A DNA stretch of 64,000 nucleotides from Desulfovibrio sp. UCD-KL4C (GCF_006210265.1 NZ_VCNC01000001.1:382843-446842); one strand, 5' to 3'; numbered from the stretch's first letter, positions 27,162-35,690 are shown. Numbers and translations are program-made. Notes: generated by a model not told the origin, from the letters alone.

Positions 27162-28352
27162 TTAGTGAACTCCTCTTTCAGCCATAGCTGCGATTAGTGA
27201 GCCACGGACGATTACACCTTTAAATTTGTTATCGTCATCAACAACAGCAAGCGGATGTCCTAGGTCCTGCATTATAATAAATAAATCTTGAGCAGGGGTG
27301 TCCAGGTGTGTTGTGGTGCAGGAAGTGCAGATGATACTTGCTAAATCGCGGCTGCCTTGTTCAACGAGTCGGGCACAATCCTGTACGGTTACGACTCCCA
27401 TGAGTCTACGTTCTTCATTCAGGATGAAAAGAGAGGAAATGTTATTTGTCCTCATTTTTCTGAGAGCGGCTCTTGGCCCGTCAGTCTTGATGTGCCCTAC
27501 AGCTTCACTCTTTTTCATTACTGATTCAGCCGTAAGTATTTTTGTAATATCTACATCTTCTACAAAGCGTCTGACATAGTCATTGGCGGGGCTGGTAAGA
27601 ATATCTTCAGGGGTGCCAACTTGCACGATTTCGCCGTCTTTCATGAGTACGATGCGGTCACCAAGTTTTAATGCTTCATCAAGATCATGGCTGATAAAAA
27701 GGATAGTTTTTTTCATGCGGTCTTGGAGATTGATAAGTTCATCCTGCATGTCGCGTCGGATGAGCGGGTCAAGTGCACTGAAAGCTTCATCCATGAGAAG
27801 AACGTCCGGATCTAATGCTAAAGCTCTGGCTAGTCCAACTCGTTGCTGCATCCCTCCGGAAAGTTGGCTTGGTAGTGATTCTTCCCAACCTTTAAGGCCG
27901 ACAAGTTCAAGTGCTTCGTATGCTTTTTTGCTGCGTTCTTCGGGATTTATTTCTTGAATTTCAAGCCCGTATTCTGCATTTTGCAGGATAGTGCGGTGGG
28001 GAAAGAGAGCAAAGTTTTGAAAAACCATGCCTAGTTTTTTAAGTCTTACTTGGCGAAGTTCCTTTTTATCCAGAGTAGTTATGTCTATTCCATCGATATA
28101 AATATGACCTTTGGTCGGTTCGATAAGTCTGTTTATGCATCTGACGAGAGTCGATTTTCCGCTGCCAGACAGACCCATTACCACCACGATCTCTCCCTCT
28201 TCGACTGAGAAGGAGGCGTTGTTAACGCCGATACCGTGTTTGGTCTTTTTCATGATTTCATCTTTTGATATGCCTTTTTCGAGCATTGGGATGACTTTAG
28301 CCGGCTGCGGGCCAAAGATTTTGTAAAGGTTTTCTACTCGTATTTTTTCCAT
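27162..28352 (-). CDS. proV: Glycine betaine/proline ABC transporter, ATPase
   Basis: Cytoplasmic ATPase that powers the osmolyte importer. The 396 residues have Walker A GLSGSGKST at 60-68, the signature LSGGMQQRVGLARAL near 165, Walker B DVLLMDEAFSALDP near 185 and, from about 280, two CBS domains (NNISSLFILNEERRLMGVV; GHPLAVVDDDNKFKGVI). CBS domains in relatives such as OpuA sense ionic strength. I start at ATG 28352 (MEKIRVENLYK) with GGAG upstream; the longer frame to 28421 lacks conserved residues. A leader with two inverted repeats precedes it. Confidence 0.95.
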   Translation of the reverse strand: MEKIRVENLYKIFGPQPAKVIPMLEKGISKDEIMKKTKHGIGVNNASFSVEEGEIVVVMGLSGSGKSTLVRCINRLIEPTKGHIYIDGIDITTLDKKELRQVRLKKLGMVFQNFALFPHRTILQNAEYGLEIQEINPEERSKKAYEALELVGLKGWEESLPSQLSGGMQQRVGLARALALDPDVLLMDEAFSALDPLIRRDMQDELINLQDRMKKTILFISHDLDEALKLGDRIVLMKDGEIVQVGTPEDILTSPANDYVRRFVEDVDITKILTAESVMKKSEAVGHIKTDGPRAALRKMRTNNISSLFILNEERRLMGVVTVQDCARLVEQGSRDLASIICTSCTTTHLDTPAQDLFIIMQDLGHPLAVVDDDNKFKGVIVRGSLIAAMAERGVH

Positions 28353-29009
28353 GAGTTCTCCAGTTAAAATGACAAAACGCCGTTTTCGGTTTTGCGAAAG
28401 CGGACAAAATAAGTTTTGCAAATCTTAAAATAAGATTGCTTTTAATGTATTTTATAATAATATAATGTAACTTTTAATGCAGTAGTGAAAAGTAACATGA
28501 CACTGCGTTGTTGCGTGGTTGAGATCTTATTGTTACTTTGTATAAGTTCTATCTTTATAAATGTTTTGCAGTAAATGTAAAAGCTGATTTGTTCTCATAA
28601 AGTTTGCGCATTTTATAATAAATCTTTAAAGATGGTCGTTCTTGATGAACAAGTCTTTAATTATTATTAGGGTAGATAAATAAGAATACAATGTCAAATG
28701 TGTCTGTTTTTGGTCAAAGTTGTCGTCTTTTTTTTGATATTGAATTGATTGAGATTAAGAAAAAATATTAATGCATAAAAGGGTGTGAATGTAGTCATGA
28801 CGGGAGGTAAGAAGATTTTACTCAAATTGTGAAAATCATTATGTCACTTTAAATTTGAGTGTCTAAAAAATTATTTAAAAAATGAGTTATAAGTTATTTT
28901 CAGGAATTTAATTTAAAGAAAATCAGGACAGCTCTGTGAGAGCGGCCCTGATTTCAGGTGGTTCAATTGGTACGTTTAGGAAAGGAGATAGGCTTAAAGT
29001 ATAAAAGGA
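28353..29009. other. Long AT-rich non-coding region upstream of proV
   Basis: No gene is visible here. On the proV side are inverted repeats CCGTTTTC/GAAAGCGG (28380-28387/28396-28403, one G-T pair) and AATCTTA/TAAGATT (28421-28427/28431-28437). A TTGACA with 17-base spacing to a poor -10 (minus strand, near 28696-28670) is a weak promoter candidate. An interrupted palindrome ACTCAAATT..AATTTGAGT occupies 28820-28860, and the zraR terminator lies at 28915-28954. The length and structure suggest a regulated leader for the osmolyte transporter, but nothing here proves it. Confidence 0.5.
28915..28954 (-). terminator. Terminator after the sigma-54 response regulator
   Basis: Arms AAATCAGG (28920-28927) and CCTGATTT (28947-28954) enclose a second pairing CAGCTCT/AGAGCGG with mismatches. 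On the minus strand the stem is followed by TTCTTTAAATT. It lies about 55 bases after the gene's stop. Confidence 0.7.
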
Positions 29010-30401
29010 TTACCGTCTGGTGAGACCGTACTTTTTAAGTTTGTATTGCAGAGTGCGCCTGCTGATTCCAAGTGCGTCGGCAGTTCTTTCACGATGATTC
29101 TGGTTGGATTCAAGTGCATCTATTAAAGCATGCCGCTCCGCATCATCAAGTGATGTGGAAGTTGTTTTGCGTGGCAAAGAAATTTCATCTGATTTATGCG
29201 CAGGGGGTGATTTGGTTGTATTCGCTTGTGAATTAAGAACTTGAGGGGGAAGGAGTTCTGTTCCTAGCACTTCTGATCTGCTTAAAATGATAGCTCTTTC
29301 AAGCACGTTTTCGAGTTCTCGTACGTTTCCTGGCCAAGTGTAACGGCTAAGGGCATCAAGAAAAGAGGGGCGGACCGAGCGAACTTTTTTATTGTTTTTC
29401 TGCCCGAGTTTTTCCAGCAGATGAGCAACCAGGGCGGGGATATCATCGGGTCTTTCTCTAAGCGGGGGAATGCGTATTTCAAGTACACTTAACCTGTAAA
29501 AAAGGTCTTCTCTAAAAGTTCCTTTTTCAACTTCTGCTTTAAGGTCACGGTTGGTAGCGGCAATGATACGGACATCGGTTTCTACAGGGGCAACGCTACC
29601 CAACGGTTCAACAATTTTTTCCTGAATTGCTCTTAAAATTTTAGCTTGAATAACCTGTTCCATTTCTCCGATTTCATCTAGGAAAAGAGTTCCTCCTGAT
29701 GCCAGTTGAAACCTGCCGGGTTTGTTCGTTGTGGCTCCAGTGAAGGCTCCTTTTACGTATCCGAATAGTTCGCTTTCAAGAAGATCTGCAGGAAGGGCGG
29801 CGCAGTTTACTTTTATGAGCGGTTTATCTGCTCTATGGCTTGCGCGGTGAAGCCCTTCCGCTACAAGTTCTTTACCTGTACCAGACTCACCGAGCACAAG
29901 AATAGTCGCTTCTGAAGGGCCAGCCTGCTCAATGAGTTCTTTGACGTTTCTCATTACCTGACTGTTTCCGATCATGCGCTCGGTAACTTTAACGGCAGAT
30001 CTTAAACGTTCATTTTCATCCACGAGTCTGGAATAGTTAAGAGCTTTTGTCATAACGGCTTTAAGTTCTTCGTTGTCTGCCGGCTTCGTCAGGTAGTCGA
30101 ATGCACCGTGCTTCATTGCCACAACAGCAGAACCTACGTTGCCGTAGGCCGTGAGCATAATTATTGGAAGCCCAGGAACTCTTGCATGTATTTCAGTCAG
30201 CAGAGTCATACCGTCCATACCGTTCATCCGCATATCAACCAAAGCTGTGTTGAGCGTTAGCGTTGGAAGCATTTCAAGAGCCTGTTCTCCTGAAACCGCT
30301 TCGTGCACGGTCCATCCGTCATCCTCAAGTACTGCTCTAATCAGCAGTCTAAGCGATGGTTCATCGTCTACAATAAGTACATTTTTAGTTGTAGTGGTCA
30401 T
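29010..30401 (-). CDS. zraR: Sigma-54-dependent response regulator (ZraR-like)
   Basis: NtrC-family activator that, when phosphorylated, opens sigma-54 promoters. The 463 residues comprise a receiver domain (acidic VDDEP near 11, phospho-Asp56 in LVDMRMNGMDG), an AAA+ domain with Walker A LGESGTGKE near 172, the sigma-54 contact loop GAFTGAT near 218 and Walker B LFLDEIG, and a Fis-type helix-turn-helix at the end (RTADALGISRRTLQYKLKKYGL split across 438-460). It follows the histidine kinase by three bases, so the two are a pair. The best target is the sigma-54 promoter in front of zraP at 33780-33797. Confidence 0.92.
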   Translation of the reverse strand: MTTTTKNVLIVDDEPSLRLLIRAVLEDDGWTVHEAVSGEQALEMLPTLTLNTALVDMRMNGMDGMTLLTEIHARVPGLPIIMLTAYGNVGSAVVAMKHGAFDYLTKPADNEELKAVMTKALNYSRLVDENERLRSAVKVTERMIGNSQVMRNVKELIEQAGPSEATILVLGESGTGKELVAEGLHRASHRADKPLIKVNCAALPADLLESELFGYVKGAFTGATTNKPGRFQLASGGTLFLDEIGEMEQVIQAKILRAIQEKIVEPLGSVAPVETDVRIIAATNRDLKAEVEKGTFREDLFYRLSVLEIRIPPLRERPDDIPALVAHLLEKLGQKNNKKVRSVRPSFLDALSRYTWPGNVRELENVLERAIILSRSEVLGTELLPPQVLNSQANTTKSPPAHKSDEISLPRKTTSTSLDDAERHALIDALESNQNHRERTADALGISRRTLQYKLKKYGLTRR

Positions 30402-30404
30402 ATA

Positions 30405-32120
30405 TTATGATCCTTCATTGTGAATACTTGGAAAGAAAAGTTCTACGCACGTTCCTGTTGCAGCGGAGGAAGGTATTGTTACTCGGCCGCTGTGACCGCG
30501 CATGATTGTATTGACTATGGCAAGACCTAATCCTGTCCCCTTTGGTTTATCTGTAAAGAACGGTTCAAGAGCATGTTTGCGGACATCTTCAGGCATTCCT
30601 GGGCCGTTGTCACATACACTTATCCATACTCCGTGATCATTGCCTTTCGCATTGATAAATATCTGCCCTTTTCTTTCTGGAACTGCATCCAGACTGTTTA
30701 CCAGAAGGTTTAAAAGAACCTGACGGATTCCGTCTGGGTCTGCATAAACTTTATGCGCTTCAAGGTTGTGGTCAAGTATGGCTCCCTTGTGTTCCAGGTC
30801 AAATCCCAACAGGGTGTTCATGGATTCGCATAGATCGTTTAAATCAACGGGTTGCTTATCCAGTTCATGAGGCTTTGACAGATATAACAGGTCGGTAACA
30901 ACTCTGTTTAACCTGTCAGCTTCTTCCAGCATAGTTCTGGCGTAAGTTCCGTATGGTTTTTCGTTTTTCAGTTTTTCGGCAAATAGCTGAGCGAACCCAC
31001 GTAATGAGCTGAGTGGATTACGTATTTCATGAGCTACGCCAGCTGCCAGTGATCCTATAGAAGCCAGTCTTCTGGCTTCGTTAAGGTCGTCTTCAAGTTC
31101 GGCGATATCTGTTCTGTCTCTGATGATGACCATTGTTCGGTGTTCTTCGGAACTTTCAAAATATGGAAAGAAAATTAATTCCAGATTTTTTCCATTGAGT
31201 TTTACATGTTCCCATAAGACATCACCACGCCTGAATTTTTGAATTGATTCAAAAGAAAAGTTTTTCCAGCTAAGTCCTGCAAGAGTTTTTCCTTCCGGAC
31301 TATCCAGCATGGAATGTGCTGAACCGTTTGCTGCTAAAATTGTTTCATTTGGCGACAGAGTCAGTAATCCATCAGGCATATTGTCAAGAAGATTTGCCTG
31401 AAATCTTTCGAGTTTTATAATTTGCTTGTCTTCTTCTCTGCGTTGAAAATAGGCGACTGCAAGTAACCATAAGACGAATCCGGCAAGAAAAATATAGCCG
31501 GTCTGCATAAGGGCTGCCCGCCTATACAGTTTAAACTGTGCAAGATGTTTTTCCGCACTTAACCCGAGTAAAATATATGTTTGCTGCTCTTGGGGGGGTA
31601 AAAATCTATTATGTTTATGCCCATATAATCTTAATAGATGAGGCTGCCCTTGGGTTCCATACAGCAGGGCTGCTTTTCCGTTGATTATGACCGGAGTACT
31701 TGCTTCGTTGAGTGAGCGAATCATATTGAAAAGGGGCGCAGGGGGAGTGAATGTAGTGGATGCATCTTTTTGTCCTACTACCACTAAAGGTTTATCATTC
31801 GGCCCGTACAGGCCGATAAAAAGTAGATCTCCCTGTGCGACCATTTCTTGAAAAAGCTCTCGTGCTGCCGGAGCAAGATTTTCACGAGCCTGCTTATTAT
31901 GCATTCCTTGCCATCTCATTCTGCGCATTCCATCAGCCAGTTGAATATCAAGCCCGCGGGTAATTGATTTAGCTGAGAGAAGCATATGTTCAAATACAGT
32001 CTGTTGCATTTGGCGCAGGTTTTGCCACGTAAGGTAGAGAGAACCTGCGCCCAGTAACAGCAAGGCCAGAAGAGCTAAAGCTAGCGGCAATTTTTGTGAT
32101 CTTTGTGAGCTTAATTCCAT
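30405..32120 (-). CDS. zraS: Sensor histidine kinase (ZraS-like)
   Basis: Membrane sensor kinase of 571 residues, partner of the adjacent response regulator. An N-terminal helix (12-30) and a second one (208-224) bracket a periplasmic sensor region of about 175 residues. A PAS domain follows (LLDNMPDGLLTLSPNETIL near 245), then the dimerisation domain with phospho-His364 in GVAHEIRNPLSS and the ATP-binding domain (NLLVNSLDA, CDNGPGM, KGTGLGLAI). No good ribosome binding site precedes ATG 32120, so it may be translated by coupling to the gene 20 bases upstream. The assignment to the ZraS group rests mainly on context with ZraP and the sigma-54 regulator. Confidence 0.88.
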   Translation of the reverse strand: MELSSQRSQKLPLALALLALLLLGAGSLYLTWQNLRQMQQTVFEHMLLSAKSITRGLDIQLADGMRRMRWQGMHNKQARENLAPAARELFQEMVAQGDLLFIGLYGPNDKPLVVVGQKDASTTFTPPAPLFNMIRSLNEASTPVIINGKAALLYGTQGQPHLLRLYGHKHNRFLPPQEQQTYILLGLSAEKHLAQFKLYRRAALMQTGYIFLAGFVLWLLAVAYFQRREEDKQIIKLERFQANLLDNMPDGLLTLSPNETILAANGSAHSMLDSPEGKTLAGLSWKNFSFESIQKFRRGDVLWEHVKLNGKNLELIFFPYFESSEEHRTMVIIRDRTDIAELEDDLNEARRLASIGSLAAGVAHEIRNPLSSLRGFAQLFAEKLKNEKPYGTYARTMLEEADRLNRVVTDLLYLSKPHELDKQPVDLNDLCESMNTLLGFDLEHKGAILDHNLEAHKVYADPDGIRQVLLNLLVNSLDAVPERKGQIFINAKGNDHGVWISVCDNGPGMPEDVRKHALEPFFTDKPKGTGLGLAIVNTIMRGHSGRVTIPSSAATGTCVELFFPSIHNEGS

Positions 32121-32140
32121 TAACTAGTCTGGGGTTATGG

Positions 32141-33034
32141 TTAAGGGTGTAAAAGTCTTCCAAGCTGACGCGGTGATGTCATGTTCAGCATGTTTGCAAT
32201 GTCACGGATGGTTGTGGACTTGTCAACAACCGCACCGTTTTTTCTGAGTATCCCAAAGGCTGTATTGATATCCAGATTGTATCTCACGCAATACTCTTCA
32301 AGAGTTAATTTACCGAGTCCGATTCCTGCATAGCTTCCCATTCCAATGCCCATGCCGCTTCCGCTGTTATAGCCAGAGTCTTGATGCATGTTGGATTGGT
32401 TAAGCGGTCCGCCTGAGTTCATGTTGGTTCTTTGTTCGGGCTGATCCTTTAAAATTATTTCGTGAATTTCTTTTGGGGTAAGTCCGGCTTTATCGGCAAT
32501 AGCTCTGATTGATTGAGCTGAAGATTCAAATTCTATTTCTGCACTTTTAATAGAGGCAACAGCCTTATTAAGATCAAGTCCCATGCGTTTGCAGAATACA
32601 GCAAGAGAACTGAGTTCTGCATGTCCATACGGAGGATTGCCGTATTTTATTTCTCCCTGAGTTTTTAGATGTGCAGAAAACTCAAGAACCTGTTTCATCG
32701 GAGGAAGCCCTGCTAATGATCCTATGACGACATACAAGGTTATAATAATGCTGATAAAAAAAGCCGATGAGGAAAAATAAACGGTTGATGTTTTCTTTTT
32801 AAGGTATGCGGTGATGGGTTTCCAGTTAAGCCAGATATGGAGAATAGAAACAAAAAGGAAAAGAACTCCAGTGCAAATATGAATGTCAGCCCATTGATCT
32901 TTACTAAGTTCCAGCAATGTCCAGTCAGCCCAGTATGCAACACGTCCTTGCGGCACTATATAAAGAACTATGCTGGTTAAAAACAGGACGATAATCGCAA
33001 AGAAACTGATTAATGATATTATTTTTCTAAGCAT
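32141..33034 (-). CDS. DUF4405 membrane protein with duplicated C-terminal domain
   Basis: Protein of 297 residues. Hydrophobic segments at about 5-27, 53-70 and 87-110 match the DUF4405 family, which resembles small cytochrome b-type membrane domains; His52 and His66 in the second segment could bind haem (inference). After the membrane part come two similar blocks of about 55 residues: 139-196 (FCKRMGLDLNKAVASIK.., IRAIADKAGLTPKEIHEIIL) and 240-295 (YCVRYNLDINTAFGILR.., IRDIANMLNMTSPRQLGRLL). They are joined by a Gly/Met/Asn/Ser-rich linker (200-240), similar in composition to the tail of the neighbouring ZraP-like protein. It heads the operon with the kinase and regulator, so it may be an accessory sensor. 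Function unknown. Confidence 0.75.
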   Translation of the reverse strand: MLRKIISLISFFAIIVLFLTSIVLYIVPQGRVAYWADWTLLELSKDQWADIHICTGVLFLFVSILHIWLNWKPITAYLKKKTSTVYFSSSAFFISIIITLYVVIGSLAGLPPMKQVLEFSAHLKTQGEIKYGNPPYGHAELSSLAVFCKRMGLDLNKAVASIKSAEIEFESSAQSIRAIADKAGLTPKEIHEIILKDQPEQRTNMNSGGPLNQSNMHQDSGYNSGSGMGIGMGSYAGIGLGKLTLEEYCVRYNLDINTAFGILRKNGAVVDKSTTIRDIANMLNMTSPRQLGRLLHP

Positions 33035-33142
33035 TGAAAATCTCCTATTCTTGTAAAATTAAAAGTTACAGGGGAACTATATCCAGTGAAATCTATTCTA
33101 TTAGGTATACGTAACTCTTATCTTATTAGAAAGATAATTAAT

Positions 33143-33174
33143 AAAAAAAGGAGGACTTAAAAGTCCTCCTTTTT
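33143..33174 (-). terminator. Intrinsic terminator after zraP
   Basis: Perfect stem GGAGGACT (33150-33157) with AGTCCTCC (33162-33169), four-base loop, flanked by A-run and T-run, so it can act in both directions. It separates zraP from the DUF4405-zraS-zraR operon. Confidence 0.92.
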
Positions 33175-33216
33175 ACCCGTTTTCCTGTTTTGTGTAGATG
33201 AACGCTTAATTTCGTT

Positions 33217-33735
33217 TTAGTTAAAGCGGGGACATCCCTGTGGATTACAGTTTGGATTCCAGTTGTTGCCACAGCCTCCGTAGCCGTTTTGCATCATACC
33301 TCTGTTTCCGTTCTGCATCATACCCATGCCTCTATGTCCTCTTCTCGGTCCGGGAATAACAAGGCCTGTAGCCTGTTCAAGTTCATCAGCCATCTTCTGA
33401 TGAGTAGTGAACATTTTTTCTTTTAAATCTGAAAGATCTTTTACCAGTGAGTGGATAGTAGCTTTGTCTGCTTTACCTGAATTTACAAGAGCATTCAGTT
33501 CTGTCCGTTTAGCCCACTGCTTATTTTTGAGTGTATGAAAGGTTGTTTCGTACTTAGCAAAAATGGCTTGAGCCTGTTCTTGTTTTTCGGGAGTAAGCTG
33601 ACTTAAAACTCCCCAGTTGCCACCATTATGGTATCCGTTATGGTAACCATTGTGGTAGCCTCCTTTTGCCATGGCCACTGCAGCAAGTGACAATACAAAT
33701 ACTACTGTTAATGGAATTAAGATTTTTTTCTTCAT
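33217..33735 (-). CDS. zraP: ZraP/Spy-like periplasmic zinc/stress protein
   Basis: Periplasmic protein of the Spy/CpxP/ZraP group, chaperone-like and metal-responsive in Enterobacteria. The 172 residues comprise a signal peptide (1-23, ending AVAMA), three exact GYHN repeats (26-37), an LTPEKQEQAQAIFAKYE block (48-64, equivalent to the LTxxQ motif), a long helical hairpin and a C-terminal tail from about 130 with repeated MGMMQNG and two or three Cys (GCGNNWNPNCNPQGC). His, Met and Cys richness suggests metal binding. AGGA precedes ATG 33735. A sigma-54 promoter and a dyad sit directly upstream, and the kinase-regulator pair lies downstream. Confidence 0.86.
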   Translation of the reverse strand: MKKKILIPLTVVFVLSLAAVAMAKGGYHNGYHNGYHNGGNWGVLSQLTPEKQEQAQAIFAKYETTFHTLKNKQWAKRTELNALVNSGKADKATIHSLVKDLSDLKEKMFTTHQKMADELEQATGLVIPGPRRGHRGMGMMQNGNRGMMQNGYGGCGNNWNPNCNPQGCPRFN

Positions 33736-33779
33736 AAGATATCCTAAGGTTAAATGTTGTTGCCCTCTCAGTATAACTT

Positions 33780-33797
33780 AAGCAGTATATGTGCCAA
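33780..33797 (-). promoter_or_regulatory. Sigma-54 promoter of zraP
   Basis: On the minus strand the sequence TTGGCACATATACTGCTT (33797-33780) has GG and GC separated by exactly ten bases and matches the -24/-12 consensus TGGCAC-N5-TTGC at nearly all positions. Transcription would begin near 33769, about 34 bases before the zraP start codon. Confidence 0.88.
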
Positions 33798-33858
33798 AAA
33801 ATTTAACATAAGGATATCAAGGGTTTGTGTGGGTAAGGTCAAAGGTAAATGGATACTT

Positions 33859-33894
33859 TTGTGCAATTCTTTGCGCATGAGTTGCACAAGTGCA
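33859..33894 (-). promoter_or_regulatory. Candidate activator (ZraR) binding site upstream of zraP
   Basis: TTGTGCAA (33859-33866) and TTGCACAA (33882-33889) form a perfect inverted repeat; a second tight dyad TGCAC-AA-GTGCA overlaps at 33883-33894. The block lies 65-100 bases upstream of the -24 element, the usual distance for a sigma-54 activator site. It also follows the stop of the radical SAM gene, but lacks a T-run and is unlikely to be its terminator. Confidence 0.6.
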
Positions 33895-33921
33895 GTAAGA
33901 AATAAGATTAGTGCAAGCTAT

Positions 33922-35622
33922 TTAATTTGTGGTGGAATTATCTGTTAGCCATTTGTGCATTCCACAGGATTTACATTCTACGCATCCTTCCGGAGGACAG
34001 GGTGGAGTCATAATTCCTTTGAGATACCTTTCCCATTCACGCCACAGGTAAGACTTGTTTACACCTGTTTCAATAAAATCCCATGGCAGTGGGGCATCTT
34101 TGTCCAGATTGTGGTCAATAAATTTTTCAAGATCGCCTTCGTAGTATTTGAAAGCTTTTTTCCAGCCTCCTTTTTCCGCAGCTATCATAATGAATTTATG
34201 CAGCTCTTCATTGCCGCGAGCAAGAATACCTTGAAGTCTGGCTTGAAACGGTGAATCTCCTGAGAACGTTACACCTTTATATTTTTTGGTAAGTGAGTTC
34301 ACTTTAGCCAGAACATTTTTAAGTTCTTTTTCCGAAGGCATGGCTGTCCACTGAAGAGGAGTCCAAGGCTTAGGTACGAGGCAACTGGCGCCTAAAGTAA
34401 TGCGCATGAATTGTTTTTTCTTGTTGCCTTGGCCACGACTGCGAGCCTGATCAATTTTTTCAAGCATGGAGGCAAATTCTTCATAATCTGCGTCGGTTTC
34501 ACCGGGCCACCCTACAATAATATACATCCGTAAATGATTTACTCCCTTAGCAGCGCAGAGTTCCACCGCACGCAGGAAGTCTTCTTCATTAAGGTTTTTG
34601 CTTGCATTGTCGCGTAGTCGCTTACTTGCACCTTCTAAAGCCAGAGTGACTGTGCGGACACCAGAGGCTCGCAAAATATCGAGCAGTTCTTCGGTTAATC
34701 CGTCAGCTCTGACTGAAGATAGAGAAAATTTGGTTTTTCTGTTTTTGAGCCATTCAATATATGGAATAAGGTCAGGCCAGTCTGTAAGAGCCGTTCCAAC
34801 AAGACCAACTTTAGGAGGATCTGCCAGTTCAACAATGTTCTTAAGCTGGTCAAGAGATGCGTGTCTTGGAGGTCTGTAAATGTATCCTGCTGCGCAGAAT
34901 CTGCATCCGTAAGGACATCCTCTGTTCACTTCAACCAGAAACATGTCTTTAAAAACAGCCTCGGGGCTTATGAAACAGGAGTATGCAGGAGTTGAAAGAA
35001 CAGGAACGTGATTATTCTCTCCGCAAGGAGTAGGGGGAACAAGAGCTCTTTTGACTTTACCAGAAGTCTTTCTGGGAACGTATACTCCCGGCCTGTCTTT
35101 AATCAGTTCAAGAAAGTCATTCTTGTTTCCGCCGTCGTAGATATGTCGCTTAAGTTCGAGGCATAAATCTTTAAGTCCCGCTTCGGCTTCTCCTACCCAG
35201 AAAAAATCGAAAAATGGTGCTATAGGCGCAGGATTTAAAAATGCAACTGGACCTCCGGCCATAATCAGCGGGAAGCCCGGACGTTCCGACGATAAAGCCG
35301 GAACGCCCGAATCTTTCAGCATTCTGACGGGGTGGAGATACTCCTCCTCGAAGTTGATGCTGAAGCCGATCAGGGGAAACTCAGACAGTTCTTTGTCACT
35401 GTCCATGGAAACAGACGGTTGTCCCGGATCACCTAAAAAGAACCTTTCTACTGCAAGTTCTTCTTCGGGAGCAAGCAGGCGATAAACGGCCTGCCATCCT
35501 AAAGTTGAAAGCGCAGCACCTTTTCTGCCAGGGAAGACCAGGGCCGTGGGCAGTCGTCCACCAGTCTCTTCAGCGATAGGTTCTTCACGTCCGTAATATA
35601 TAAAGTCATTATCTACGGACAT
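33922..35622 (-). CDS. Radical SAM protein of unknown function
   Basis: The 566 residues have an N-terminal region resembling cobalamin-binding-type radical SAM proteins (PTALVFPGRKGAALSTLGWQ; PLIMAGGPVAFLNPAPI near 118-133) and the SAM-cluster motif CPYGCRFC (Cys236, 240, 243) followed by the AdoMet fold (TVTLALEGASKRLRD near 335, MYIIVGWPGETDADYEEF near 375). The C-terminus has a second Cys cluster (PPCPPEGCVECKSCG near 543-557), possibly another Fe-S or zinc site. It follows ftsZ by 68 bases in the same direction. Relatives are annotated only as B12-binding/radical SAM domain proteins; the substrate is unknown. Confidence 0.88.
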   Translation of the reverse strand: MSVDNDFIYYGREEPIAEETGGRLPTALVFPGRKGAALSTLGWQAVYRLLAPEEELAVERFFLGDPGQPSVSMDSDKELSEFPLIGFSINFEEEYLHPVRMLKDSGVPALSSERPGFPLIMAGGPVAFLNPAPIAPFFDFFWVGEAEAGLKDLCLELKRHIYDGGNKNDFLELIKDRPGVYVPRKTSGKVKRALVPPTPCGENNHVPVLSTPAYSCFISPEAVFKDMFLVEVNRGCPYGCRFCAAGYIYRPPRHASLDQLKNIVELADPPKVGLVGTALTDWPDLIPYIEWLKNRKTKFSLSSVRADGLTEELLDILRASGVRTVTLALEGASKRLRDNASKNLNEEDFLRAVELCAAKGVNHLRMYIIVGWPGETDADYEEFASMLEKIDQARSRGQGNKKKQFMRITLGASCLVPKPWTPLQWTAMPSEKELKNVLAKVNSLTKKYKGVTFSGDSPFQARLQGILARGNEELHKFIMIAAEKGGWKKAFKYYEGDLEKFIDHNLDKDAPLPWDFIETGVNKSYLWREWERYLKGIMTPPCPPEGCVECKSCGMHKWLTDNSTTN

Positions 35623-35690
35623 GTTTCAGGTTCCAGTGTGTTCCGGTAAATCAGAATTGTTTCCTTATTAATTTTCATTTGCAGACAGTA

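Noticed and set aside
33620-33665. CRISPR-like or satellite repeat
   Set aside because: The short 12-base repeats encode the GYHN repeats of the ZraP-like protein and have no spacers.
33859-33889. Terminator of the radical SAM gene
   Set aside because: The inverted repeat has a 15-base spacer and no T-run, and lies at activator distance from a sigma-54 promoter, so a regulatory dyad is more likely.
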